From Whalleya microplaca (Eukaryota > Ascomycota > Sordariomycetes > Xylariales > Xylariaceae), in the NCBI GenBank assembly GCA_022497155.1, contig MU385729.1, forward strand, positions 124,001 to 188,000: a DNA stretch of 64,000 bases, read 5' to 3'. The notes below the pieces were generated by a model. The model was not told the origin of the DNA, did not search any database, and was given only the letters and a program-made list of their open reading frames with translations. Positions 35,656-47,099 of this stretch are shown piece after piece (the first letter of the stretch is position 1; every line of letters begins with the position of its first letter). Both the position numbers and the translations under genes were made by a program.

Positions 35656-37760
35656 GACATCGGGCGCAAACCGGATGGCGCGTGGGTGATAAATGCAGCG
35701 GTATTATCGTGTGTACGCATATATCGGCGGGCTCGTTGTTGCTTGTTGTCGGGTTCGGGAGACTCAGGCGATGGAAGCGCGACGCTAGTTCGAGTCGGTG
35801 GGAGTCTCCAATACATACAAAGTACCAATAAGTACGCATCAGACGACGGCCGGATTGGTAGGACCAGCTGCCGGCTGCTGGAAGTACGGCACAAATGAGA
35901 GGACACGGTTCGATAAACGGTACCATGCACTATTAATCAGTGTTGTAAATCTAGAACTTTCTTCCAATGGGAACAGTCCAGCAGCGTTTCGTATGCTACA
36001 CATCAACAGATTCAAGCACGTGTATGTATACTGCAAGTATCGTATAATAGAGAACCTCAATGATGGGAATAGCTATAACATGCAGGTAAGGTGTATGTCG
36101 ACCTTACCGGGGACTTATCAGCTGCTTAGGTGATATACTAGGTACTAGGTACTGTACTAAAGTTCGTAATCGTCTACGCCGAGCGCACGGGCTAATCCCG
36201 ATCTGCCGTTCTGCCAAGCCAAAGCCATGGAACCTTGGGGTATGTACTTGTGTACATATGTACTCCGTAAACTGTACATGTTCCCAATTTACATATATCA
36301 CCTTCAAGTGCTGCTGTTGGACCCAAAGGCACCTATGACAGACAGCCTTGAATAACATTGAAATAGCCTTGTCGTCTTTGTTGCATTCAACAAAGGCGCA
36401 TACATACATACATAGAAACTGGCAGCTGGTGCAGGTTCGAGTCACGGTCACCTTCACCTTTGGGGATGAAAAGCTTTACTGCGTAAACCGCCACTTGTTG
36501 GATTGTGCCACCCAACTCATCATGAGCCGCATCCGAATTCAACATGATTACCTAATCAGCCAATACAACATGCATTAAGCCTACCATCTCTGTCAGGTTT
36601 ATACATGTGATGCAGTTGCTCGTCCAGCAATTCCATTTGTCACATACTTATGTGTATACCTATATGTATAACTATATGTATAAGTATATGTATAAGTATT
36701 CCGCATATTCCGTATGTGGATTGGGAGAAGTGTGAACGTGTTCGGCACTTACATACCGGGTTTATTCCCTTAGAAGAATAGATTTAAGTATGTATAGACT
36801 ACATTCTACAAAGACATATACAGGATATATCATATATAATATATAATGAGGGAATTGTCACAACAATATTAGCAAGCCACTACTACATGAGTTGACAGGT
36901 TGACTGGCTGTGTCTTATGGCTGGTACATGTGCTGAGCCACTTATAACCTATCAGCTTGAAGCCAATGAGCAATGACAGATCTAGATCCAACCCTGACGT
37001 ACATGGTACTTTATTAGTGCAGGCGAGGGACAGGGACAGGCATGCACCCATTAGGGTACATACCGTGCATTCTATGTACATTGTACAGCCCTGGAGAGTC
37101 CGAGAGCAGCAAATCCCCACCAACGCCACTAGGTCAAGCGGAATTTCATCAACTTCGATGATGATTCGAGCAACACTCACCCACCAACTGCCATATTCTA
37201 CATACATATTCACTTACTCGCACGTGTGCAGATAGTGACGGCCGTAACTTTTTATATCTTTCAATTTTTTATTTTCAATTTTTTATTTTCAAGTCTGACT
37301 AGAGACCCATACATATCTACATACTTTGCACAATCCAATTAGCTTATACCTAGTCAGTCAGTCATCCAGTCATCTTCACCTCCGACTGCAAATCACTCAT
37401 ACTTCTCCGTTACACTATCTCTGACTTATAAAATACCTATCGATAGTGTACATAGGTCTGGTCTAGTGTTGACCCGTCTAGATAACACCGCAGCCACCGC
37501 ACAAACAAACAAACCCCTCCCCCTCCTTCGATACTTAAATTTTAAGGTTTCCACGCCGTCTTTTTCAAGGAGCCTGGGAAAACTAAGGAACTTCCTCACC
37601 TGCTCACCTACTTCCGTGCTTCCGCCCACATATCTGAAGCCCACCCTCTACTCACCTTACTCATACATACCTACCCAACTCGTTCCGCAAGCACCTACTT
37701 ACGGCAACATCTACCAAACCGCCTTCTGCCTTCTCCGAGCAGTCGACTCCGAGTCTCAAT
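35656..37760. other. Intergenic, divergent promoters of HUL4 and REI1
   Basis: About 2.1 kb. AT-rich with TATATGTATAAGTA repeats at about 36646-36700, a TTCACC pair near 36448-36463 and a duplicated TTTTTTATTTTCAA at about 37265-37292. No gene was recognised. Confidence 0.6.
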
Positions 37761-39558
37761 ATGGCGACGGTAACCGGGAGTCGAGCCGGAGGCGCTGCTC
37801 TCTCCTCCAAGAAGGATCCTGCGCCGTCTTCCCACCAGTACACCTGCAATACGTGCCAGGTAGCTTTCCGCTATGCTGACACCCAGAAAGGCCACATGAA
37901 GAGCGATTGGCAGTGAGTGTCCTCGCAATCCCTTCGTATTTCGTCTGCATTTCGTCTGTATGCGACGTTGATCTAACATGTTTCTGTCTCATCTCAGTCG
38001 GTACAACCTCAAACGCCGCGTCGCCTCTCTACCCCCGATTTCCTCGGAAGTCTTTACTGAGAAGGTTTTGCAAGCCCGTGCCGAGACCACCGCCGAAGCA
38101 GACCGTGCCGGTTTTCAGCAACTTTGCGACGTTTGCCAGCGAACATACTACAGCGAGAACTCGTACCGGAATCATATCGGGAGCCAGAAACACAAGGCAA
38201 GAGAAGCAGCTTTGAAACGTCGAGGGACGAATGCAGACGACGAAGCCAGTTCCGTCATGAGTTCTACCTTCTCCCTCGGCGAGCCTCTGCCTCCGCCAAC
38301 CGACAACGAAGAAGTCGACTCTATTGCCGAAGACGAGTTTAACGAGGTCGTTGAAGGCCTCCAGAAGACCAGTTTGAAGGAACAACGGCCTTCCCCTGTG
38401 TCAAGACCGTCCAATCCTCATCCCTCGGCTGAGGCTCAGCATAATAGAGCACACCCGGTGTCGGCGAATTCCAGTGAACATGTCTCCAGCACATCAACAC
38501 CTGTCCCGACTACTTCGCTCAGATCATGCTTATTTTGCAATTATGACTCCCCGACCGTTCCTCTCAACGTCACCCACATGGAGCGCATCCACAGCACTTT
38601 CATTCCCGAGAAGCAGTACGTGGTTGATTTGGAAGGCCTGGTGGGCGCGTTGCAGCAGCGTATCCAAGAGTTCCACGAATGTCTATACTGCGGCAAAGTC
38701 AAGGGTACTTCCGAAGCAGTCCAGAGGCATATGCTTGACAAGGGTCATTGCAAGATACCTTATACTTCTGAAGAAGAGCAAGTAGAAATCGGTGACTACT
38801 ACGACTTCAGAAGTACCTACTCTGATGGCGAGGAATCAGACGACGAGTCGGTGGACGGTGACAAGCAGAATGGAGGAGCCAAGCTCGGGGCTCGGCGCGC
38901 AGCCAAGGCCGTCGGCGAGAACGGAGATGAAGTCAAGGAGGAAGAAGATGGATGGGAGACGGACAGCTCTACCTCATCCTGCCGATCCGAAGACCTGAAG
39001 GCTATCCCCGTTGACCACCACTTCGAGCAATACGAGCGACTGGACAAGCACCCCCACCACTCGTCTCGCGATCCCCGACACCACCACCAGAGAGACGGGT
39101 GGCACTCGCACGCGCACAAGCACCGCGCCATCTTCTACGACGACACCGAGCTGCACCTGCCCTCCGGCCGCGCCGTCGGCCACCGCTCGCTCGCCAAGTA
39201 CTACCGCCAGAACCTGCACAGCCACCCGTCACCGGAAGAGCGCGCCGAGAGATTAGCCATCGAGGCTGCCTCTGCTTCCGCGGACTCCTCGGATGACGAC
39301 GACATGGACGTCGATGACGACGAAAATGAAAACGGCGATAGACAGGTCGCCAGTAGACGAGACCGCAACGGCAAGCACCACGGCGCCGTCGTTAGCCGCG
39401 ACACCGGCATGCTCGGCGTCTCGGACCCCAAGAAGAAGGAGGTCCGGCGCGAGGAGCAGCGCAGCCGCAAGCAGGAGCACATGGCGCAGCGGCGCAACGA
39501 GTGGGCGCTGAACAAGCAGGCGAATCACCAGAAGTACTACAATTACCAGATCTTGTAG
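37761..39558 (+). CDS. REI1: Rei1, C2H2 zinc-finger factor of 60S ribosome maturation
   Basis: Two exons, 37761-37912 and 37998-39558, give 570 residues. The first C2H2 finger spans the intron (YTCNTCQVAFRYADTQKGHM ... HRYNLKRRVASLPPIS). It is followed by a U1-like finger LCDVCQRTYYSENSYRNHIG, two more C2H2 fingers (CLFCNYDSPTVPLNVTHMER and CLYCGKVKGTSEAVQRHM), acidic and His-rich stretches, and a basic C-terminal tail beginning KKKEVRREEQRSRKQEH. Rei1 removes Arx1 and Alb1 from cytoplasmic pre-60S particles; the basic tail in yeast inserts into the polypeptide exit tunnel. Donor GTGAGT and acceptor ATCTCAG join in phase to complete His-Arg-Tyr. The family match is strong. Confidence 0.95.
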
Positions 39559-41313
39559 AGAACTACAGCTACCTACTACTACTACACTATTATATCTAGA
39601 GCTTTGTCGGCGCGGGGCGTGCTTCACGGGCAGCAGCGGCAGGGGTAGTAAAGGGGTAGTAAAAGTCTTAGACACGGGATGGCTGGGTGGTGTGGTGTGG
39701 TGCGGTGGGTTGGGGTTATGGTGTTCAACACAAAAGCACTGTTATTGTTGTCGTCGTTGATGAATATTTAAGTTCGTCTGCGTGTGCGTGTGCGTGCTTG
39801 CCTTTTGCCGGCTCCGTTGGGAGCGCGGGTATATAGAGAGAGAGAGGGCATGCTGCTTGCTGCGTGCTGCATCGTGCCGATTGATTGCACGTCAATAGAG
39901 CATAATCTTGTCCTTCTGCGGGTTGTCTGTGTTGTGTTGTGTGTTGTATGTATGCTAGGTATATGTTCTATACTTAATATATGACTAGCGATAAGACATA
40001 TATTTCGAGGAATTTTTGAACTTGTGGTGGTATAGTTGGTTAAGTCTTATTTTATCCGCCACTGTTGACCACGTGCGTGCTAATTCGTTAGATTGTTTGT
40101 GAAACTTGGCTGAGATCTGCGGTATACTATTACATGAGTATGAGGGTTGGTTATACTCCGCAGAGTCAACTCGTTTTATATTATGGCCACTAAAACAAGC
40201 TGCGCGACGTAGTCAGTAATTACTCAAACAATGTAATAGAGTGGATCGAAAGTCGTAAAAGCTTAAGATCATAAGAGACTTGCTATAGAAAGGGGCGGAC
40301 ATGCCTCTGTCATTAGCACTGGGGTGTGTGGTATACCTAGTAAGTGAATAGTTGATGGATAGAATAGGATGATATATAGGATAGACTTGTAGGCTCTAGA
40401 GTTCTTGTGTATATACTGTTGAGAGAATCTCAGTGGCTCAGCTTATATCCCAGCAAGGTAGTATACCGAGCTCCCTGTCTTCAATAAGACCTCCTTTCCC
40501 CCCGGAGCATCAGCTGGAGAATTATGTTAGGTTATTCGGTAGAAGGCGTGGTAAAGCCACCATTTATCTAAGATCAGCATGGCCACCAGTCTACTATCCA
40601 TTGGACTCACCCTGTATATCTAACCAATACTAAAATATGCTGAACACCTACCGCAGCTCGATGCCCCCCCCTATTAGTAGACTTTCGACAGGAGCCAGAA
40701 CGTTGTTCACTGGGTTCAGGCCTGTGAGACCTGCCCTCCCCAACAACTGTCCATTTTTCTACTCCTGGTCGTTGAGATTAGTTGCTTTAAGTTGTAGTAG
40801 AGCAGTTGGATAGTCTGTATTTTCTACCTAGCGTGATATGTTGTTGGGGTTATATAAGTGGTAAAATAGGAGGAGGCATAGGGTTGCTCATGGATGTCTA
40901 TTTGTCTTTACCCAACTTGATTCCCGATCCACTATGCCCATTTGTGCGTCTATATATGCTATATAGAGGCCTCTTTATGAGTATTTGACTTCTAAACGCA
41001 AATATCTCGCTCCGTTGGAAACGCATAGTCTGAGACTCTTATCCGCAAGCACGTACAGCCTATGGAGCAACTGCTATAGGACAGATAGTGTTTGATGTAG
41101 CGTGTTGACACCTATATTCTATAACATCGAAGATGGCTCAACTTTTTCTAGCGTAACTGAAAAGGAGATTCTATAGTCAAGCTAGCAACGGAGCAACTTA
41201 GACTATATTGTTAATGACTTTCATACTTTACGATGAGCCAAAGTCAGATTATTGTAATTGCTCAAGTCCAATATCTCACGCCCCTAGGCATCCGTCACCG
41301 CACGGCACCAAGC
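39559..41313. other. Gene-poor stretch downstream of REI1
   Basis: About 1.75 kb, AT-rich after 39950. Short frames such as 40433-40633 show no domain. It may include old transposon debris, but no terminal repeat or coding relic could be supported. Confidence 0.5.
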
Positions 41314-41938
41314 TCAAGGAGCCTGAGCCGGCGTAACCGTAAAATCGTGAGGCAGTCTCTCTCGCGCCCAATCCTCCACTACAGTCACCGCGAATTTCCG
41401 CCTCGTCTTCGTATCACTATACACATCCACGGTCAGCACAGCTGCCACGAAGCCGCTAGATTAGAATGAACCCACTCATCCGCGTAGAACAGGTGATTAA
41501 TGGCGATCCGAGCCTTGATGTTATCGTGAGGCACGATGCGTGCTAGCACGACGGAGTCCGGGGAGCCGATCCTCGCATCGGTAGTGCATCGCGAGTAATT
41601 AGAGCCTAACGGCTGTCCGTGTCCCGAGCCTTCGCAGTGTGCCTGGAAGGGCGGGATGTATGAGGAGTCTGCGCCGTATGAGGGGACGGTCACGTTGAAC
41701 ACTGGGAACGTAAGCTAGTATTTACCTAGATATAGGTAGATGTTTATTTGGATGGAAGAAGAGTCAGGGATGGAGATTATCTACTGTACCAGGACGTTGG
41801 CGGCGTGGTTCCGTGGGACTGTCCTGCTTGCCAGTGTATCAGATCCCATTTATAGTCCTCTGGGGCAGGAGGAAAGCCTCTTTCTTGGGCCGCTGCCACG
41901 GTGGCAGCTGTTAAGCCGAGGAGTGGGATAAAGTGCAT
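41314..41938 (-). CDS. Small secreted protein of unknown function (candidate effector)
   Basis: Not recognised as any family. A spliced model read from 41938 has exons 41938-41785, 41701-41476 and 41416-41314, with phases that close exactly, and gives 160 residues. Introns have GTAGAT..CCCAG and GTGGGT..GCTGAC..TATAG signals. The N-terminus MHFIPLLGLTAATVAAA is a typical signal peptide. The mature part has two cysteines (HCEGSG, SRCTTD), one NVT and one NYS glycosylation sequon, and ends FTVTPAQAP. It resembles the many short beta-rich secreted proteins of plant-associated fungi. Neighbours on both sides are non-coding or decayed, so it sits in an accessory-type pocket. Exon borders are by inspection; an alternative is a frameshifted relic. 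Confidence 0.6.
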
Positions 41939-42945
41939 GTCGGTCAGTATTAGCTGTAAATATTCCTAGGGACGACCATTCTTCAATAGTTTTGAAGATG
42001 TTTCTGGGATTGAGTTGGCCTTATGTACATCGTTGACTTTCAGATTCAGCGGTACGATATACATGGTTCTACGAAAGGTAGTCGATGTGGCTAAATGCAG
42101 ACTAGGCTCCTACCTATATAGCTGTAACTTTGCACGAAATAGAGTTGCAATACCAAAACGAAAACCCGGTTGATTGATTTATGTACTCGTGCGGAAGAGT
42201 CGAGGCCCTGTGAGAACGACTCAGGGGCCATATGATGTGTGCAGTGGAAATGGGTAGTGAGTGTACCTAGGGAGGCCAGGTTGTAAGTTTGTAAATTCTG
42301 GTTTGATTTATATATAAGCCTCAAGCATAACAATTACTCTCATATTGTATGTCTCGTTAACCCTTATTCTTATTCTTATCTCGTTGGTAACAACCTAGGT
42401 CAAGGAGTTCATTGCTCGCACTTGTCATAGTTTGATGGTACGTTTAATAGAGAAACTAAGTTGAAGACAACATGATTGAGACATATTTGATATTGATGCG
42501 GTAAGTACAAGCCCGGTCAGTATTCAAATGAAGTAACCATGGTCGTCCATAAACTCCTTCATTCTCCTAGAGTATAAGGCTAGAGCAGCTCCTGCTATAC
42601 CAAGTTTCAATGGTCCCTATTCCCTTCCGGAAACCAAGTCCTGCACGAACATGAAGTTTCTCCCACCCACAAATAATAATCGTACTGCCCGTTCTATCAC
42701 GTAGGTAGTAGAATCATACATAGCCCAATGCTAGAAAGACGAGTTTAGCTAAAAGTGTATTTTCTAAGTCTCTTCACTAGTTACAGAACAACCGTGTCAT
42801 CTAAAAAGCTCGCCATTGTGATCCGTGTATACACCTCATTAGACCGACATCCCAGCGACAATGACTTCATTGAGTTGGTCCTCGCAAGAATCGCGTGAGA
42901 CTCGGGTGTAAGATCTCGTCGTGCAAGACCTTTCCAAGCGCCTAT
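41939..42945. other. Intergenic, upstream of the small secreted protein
   Basis: About 1 kb, AT-rich, without supported genes. It should contain the promoter of the secreted-protein gene. Confidence 0.5.
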
Positions 42946-43612
42946 CTACATTTTCCCAGCCAACGGCCCATCAGAAACATCCGTGGTAGATGACGCGGGT
43001 ACCCAGACGTTCACAACCATGAAGGTATCGACATCGATGTCCACCTCCTCCACCAGAGAGCAGTATGATAACCATGGAGACGCAACCTGTGTGGTCGTAA
43101 GGGAGGCCATTGCGTCCGCGAGCTCGAATTCCATTCCATGAATGGCCTCTAGATCTGCCTCGATGAGTATCTGCTGGTTCCCACAACGGAGTGTCATTGT
43201 TGTCGCCATTGTTATCCAGTCCACGACAGACCCCCCAATAATGCCAGCCTTTCCGTGCGGCGGCACACTTCTCCGAGCCTACTTGGCTACCCACATCTTC
43301 TCGAGTGACACATTGCCGCCAAGGGTAATAAGCTTCAGCACATACGTGCCCCGGTGATCTACCGACTCGTATTGAGGGAGCGAGGGTCAGACGCGGAAGA
43401 CTGCGGCCTGACTAACAGTGTTCGTGAGCTGCAATGACGGGGACTTTGGTCTCCTGGAGTGCAACATACCTAGCAGTGATCAGGATATTCTCCCACGCGC
43501 GTTAGGCATCCCACGCACCACGCGTTCTCATGATGGAATCAGCTTCGTAAACGCATGATCTAGGGTCTGGAAGGACTGAAAGCGAAGCATTCAAGATGAG
43601 CCTCATGATCAT
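42946..43612 (-). pseudogene. Decayed protein gene of unknown function
   Basis: From an ATG at 43467 one frame runs 174 codons to a stop at 42946-42948, broken only by TGA (43389-43387) and TAG (43281-43279). The peptide between and after the stops looks coding (QYESVDHRGTYVLKLITLGG, then EADLEAIHGMEFELADAMAS). Upstream, another frame from 43612 gives MIMRLILNASLSVLPDPRSC with a TAA at 43504-43502 and then RAWENILITARYVALQETK, so at least one frameshift has also occurred. All three stops could derive from CGA or CAA/CAG codons by C-to-T change. The family was not recognised. An intron hiding part of the damage cannot be excluded. Confidence 0.55.
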
Positions 43613-45513
43613 GGTAAAACTGAAGGTACAATTTGAGGTTTAATTAGAGGTCTTGCGATGTCCGATGTGTGTGAAAAGAATGTGATGAAGAGAAGAAAGA
43701 TGGAGGATGGAAGAAGAGAAGAGAAGAGGGAGTGCTATTTATGGGCGATTTATCTACAGTACAGGACAACCAGCAAGGATACACCTGACGTTTTTCTGAG
43801 TATGGTCCTTCTAGAGCAGTACATATTGTAGGATGGTAGTCTCGACGCTCATCATACGGGTGCGATAGTATGAACCTTAATATTTACTTTCTTACATTTG
43901 CTCAACCTAGTCCTGCTTTATTAATGTACTCTCAGTCAAGAAGTATCGTTGAGTATTCTCTAAGGTTAGACCTTCTACAGTGGTGTGTATCAAATTGGTA
44001 GTTTCAATGCTTATTATGAATGAATATTGTAAAGTCTGTACGCCTTTTAAACGATTCCTGCCCTATTATTGTACCGCTGGCTGAAGATTTTATCATATTT
44101 GTCTCACTCGCCTCTCACCTACAGAGGAGAACCACTGGTGATTATGAATAAGAATATGTTGCCGAATGTGAGTTAACTGTTTTCTATTACATGCTACAAA
44201 ACTCAGTGCATTGAGAATGGGCTCTGTGAGGACTATAGAGTTCCTTTGCGCTTTAGCTCTGATGTTACTTGGCTGAGATGTGGCTGAACTAGTTATCATT
44301 AGATCAGGTCCTAATTAGAGGGCCGCAGGAAAAGGACTACGGGAACTAACAGTCATACATAGAGACTTCAATTCTTCTGTTAGTTGCTATAGACTAAAAC
44401 GTCTAAAGGGGTGCATTAGGGGTTAGAGAGACTGTGTTTTCATGTTCTCAAGAGCGGATATGCCTCTATTTCAGTACTTTTACTAATAAATCCAAGTAGC
44501 TTTTCAAGAAGCCCGAAACTTACATATATATCCGACCATATAACCCTCATTATTTAAAGCTATAACCACAGATAAAATTGTCGATAACCGATTTCCGAGG
44601 ATAATATCCTTTTGAAAACCACCCCTTGAAAACCTCTAGTACCATAAGGGACTTGCGGTCATTGTGATTACAGAGTTCAATCAGGCCTCTCAGGCTACGT
44701 GGTATCTGCACACAAGAGATCTACTTGCATTTCCTAGAAACAAGTACTTGTTGGTAGTTGTCCTCCCCTATTGCAATTCCTGGCTTCAAACCCTTTATGG
44801 TTGTTGGTACTGACTATTAAAGGCATTATTGCTGATATCGCACAGGGGCGTCGCCTTTGAGACATGAGTTTGGCGAGAAGAAAAACATTACCTTTAATAT
44901 TGCCTAGGGAATCTGTGTACCTAGGAATGATTAAGCTTAATTTCAATTTACACAGTAGTGAGCGTTGCAGATAGGAATTCTTATATGACCTTGAAAGTCT
45001 TAAATAAGCCACTATAGGTATCTAAGACTATGTCACTTCTTCAGAATTGTGAACCAAAAGGTTTACCTCAGAAATTGCATCTCTTATAAAAATGTAAATG
45101 TACGGCCATTCACTGTACTTATGTGAATAGATAGAGAGACTAGATTGAAGGACATAACCATCATGTAGCATTGGGAAGAAGAAAAAAGGGGCAACAAAAG
45201 AAGGGGGAAGAGACAGACTCCTACTAGAGTCCAGAGCAGAAAGCATATCTAGTCGGCGACTACAGAACATAATAAGCCAACATGGCTGGCTTCGGGCTTG
45301 TTCTCCAGCAAACAGCAGAAAGCTTGAAAATAGATTCAGGGGAGCAAGTACATGAATCATGGATTCATTCTCTACGGACATGCACTATGCGATTCCAGCG
45401 TCTCCTGGGCCGTTGGATAACCTAAGGAGCGCTAACCTGACATCTTCACATAACTAGGTATCTCGTTGATATAGATACAACAACCCAAGACATAAATGAA
45501 TAAAATTTTGGAT
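43613..45513. other. Intergenic, AT-rich
   Basis: About 1.9 kb of AT-rich DNA between the decayed gene and msrB. The 117-codon frame at 45028-45381 (-) has no recognisable domain and biased composition, and is not called. A 9-base hairpin (AACTAACAG / CTGTTAGTT) lies at about 44346-44389. Confidence 0.5.
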
Positions 45514-46194
45514 TTAGGCCTTGCTATCCTTCGCTCCCTCTTGGATTGGCTTGTCCTTGGGCGAAAAGTTCAAGCTGATGCTATTGACACAATGCCTCTC
45601 GTCGGTGGGTGTGGGATATCCCTCGCCCTTGAAAACGTGACCGAGATGACCGCCGCAATTGGCGCAGCAGATCTCGATCCGGGTCATCCCGAGCGTGCTG
45701 TCTTCATGGCGGGTGACGGCGCCAGGGATACTGTCAAAGTAGGCAGGCCATCCACAGCCAGACTTGAACTTGTGATTCGCCTTGTAAAGGGGCGCGTCAC
45801 AGCCCGCGCATGTGTAGACTCCGGAATCAGAGAAGAACTTGTCGTACTTCCCAGAGAACGGCGCCTCTGTGCCTTTCTCTCTGAGGACTCTGAATTGGTC
45901 TAGGATTGGGTTAGTGGTTGTTACTGTGCTACGTAGTGAGTCGAGGGCCGGATCATTAATACCTTTTGATAGGACTGCACGCCACTCGTCAGGAGTCCGC
46001 TGATCAGGATACGACATTTTGTTGTTCGAGGTAGAGCTTGAGCCAAAGAGACTACCGAGAAAAGGAATGGTTGGCATGGATTTCAATGAAGCTGGGTTGC
46101 GTTGTAGGGAATGAGGAGCTGAGGCTCGGACTCGAGTCAAGTGGGAGAAGGAGTATAATGTACGGAGTAAGCTGGAGAATGGAGGCAACCGCAT
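45514..46194 (-). CDS. msrB: Peptide methionine-R-sulfoxide reductase MsrB, probably mitochondrial
   Basis: Two exons read from 46194, 46194-45963 and 45899-45514, give 205 residues. The enzyme reduces methionine-R-sulfoxide in proteins. Two CxxC zinc pairs (CAGC, CANC), GCGWPAYFDSIPGAVTRHED, GGHLGHVFKGEG and the catalytic cysteine in ERHCVNS are all present. The first 40 residues (MRLPPFSSLLRTLYSFSH and on) are rich in Arg, Ser and Leu with no acidic residue, as in a mitochondrial presequence; downstream ATGs (MPTIPF, MSYPDQ) could yield cytosolic forms. The intron is 63 bases and contains no stop in frame, so retention would insert 21 residues. Removing it gives the conserved VLSKDQFRVLREKGTE. 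Confidence 0.95.
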   Translation of the reverse strand: MRLPPFSSLLRTLYSFSHLTRVRASAPHSLQRNPASLKSMPTIPFLGSLFGSSSTSNNKMSYPDQRTPDEWRAVLSKGINDPALDSLRSTVTTTNPILDQFRVLREKGTEAPFSGKYDKFFSDSGVYTCAGCDAPLYKANHKFKSGCGWPAYFDSIPGAVTRHEDSTLGMTRIEICCANCGGHLGHVFKGEGYPTPTDERHCVNSISLNFSPKDKPIQEGAKDSKA

Positions 46195-47099
46195 GAGTTT
46201 CGAATATGCTGCTGCTTACAAGCAGATAGGTTAGAACAATATTTATATACTTGACCAAATCCCGATGGTTTCAGGAATCATTTAGGGGGTACGAGGAGGC
46301 AATGCAGATATGACAGATTCAACGTTTGGTGATTTGGAATTATTAGTACGTATGTAACGTGCGTAAGTTTGAGTGGCGCTGGACCCCTTGTCCACAAACC
46401 GACAAAACCGATGCTGAAGAACTGTTTCTTTTCGTTGATGTCGTCAGAGATCCTGCCCCACCAGCCCTACCGAACCCCCGATTGAACAATGAATGGAAGA
46501 ATGCCCGCACCCAATCAGCCAATGGAAGAAAAAACAGGGATCTGGTCTGACTGGCTGGCTGACAGGGCTGGGTAGGGGCATGCACAGACCCCTACGTGCA
46601 TACCTAGGTGACTCCCGTCCCGCTAACGGAGTAAAGGTACATGTAGGTACCTATCTAATCTGTTATCTGTAATGTTATCTGTTACCTAGGTACAGATTAC
46701 CGGATCATTGAATCTAGCGACCTCCGACTTTCCCACACTGGGCACCTGCGCACGGTGCAGGCACTTGCTTTGAACCTTGGGTACCTACGTAATGGGAGGT
46801 AGTCCATGTGAGCCATAGGTACATGCAGATTGCGCTCAGGCCAATGGGGGACAGCCACAGTTCCACTAACCCGTACTGTACACTTCATCTTAGAATTCCA
46901 TATTCATCAATGCCACACACGACCTCGACCTCGACCTCGACCTGTACCCAAGACAATCCTGTTCGACCACCGACTTGTTTTCCTACTCAGATAAACAGGC
47001 AAACAGCCAAACAGGACCATCTTGCACCAGACTCGATCGCCTTGATTTTACTCCTTTCTGTATAACTCTGGCGTCTACCAGCCTCGGCAACCAGCCACC
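46195..47099. other. Intergenic, divergent promoters of msrB and ArfGAP
   Basis: About 0.9 kb. It holds a TACCTAGGTA palindrome (46683-46692) and four GACCTC hexamers at about 46921-46943. No gene was recognised. Confidence 0.6.
46921..46943. repeat. (GACCTC)4 hexamer array
   Basis: Four near-perfect tandem hexamers about 160 bases upstream of the ArfGAP start codon. Confidence 0.8.

Noticed and set aside
35652..35930. Upstream frames that would extend HUL4 beyond 35655
   Set aside because: The in-frame extension CIYHPRAIRFAPDV meets a TAA with no acceptor site between, so the ATG pair at 35655 was kept.
36429..36445. tRNA B-box-like word GGTTCGAGTC
   Set aside because: No A-box at the right distance and no cloverleaf around it.
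42971..43467. Second open frame over the decayed gene (ending at 42971)
   Set aside because: It is open for about 140 codons but rich in Arg, Gly, Cys and His. The overlapping frame with two stops has the more protein-like sequence, so I treat this one as its shadow.
45028..45381. 117-codon minus-strand frame
   Set aside because: Phe/Ser/Leu-rich with no recognisable family. It might be a leader-type protein, but nothing supports it beyond length.
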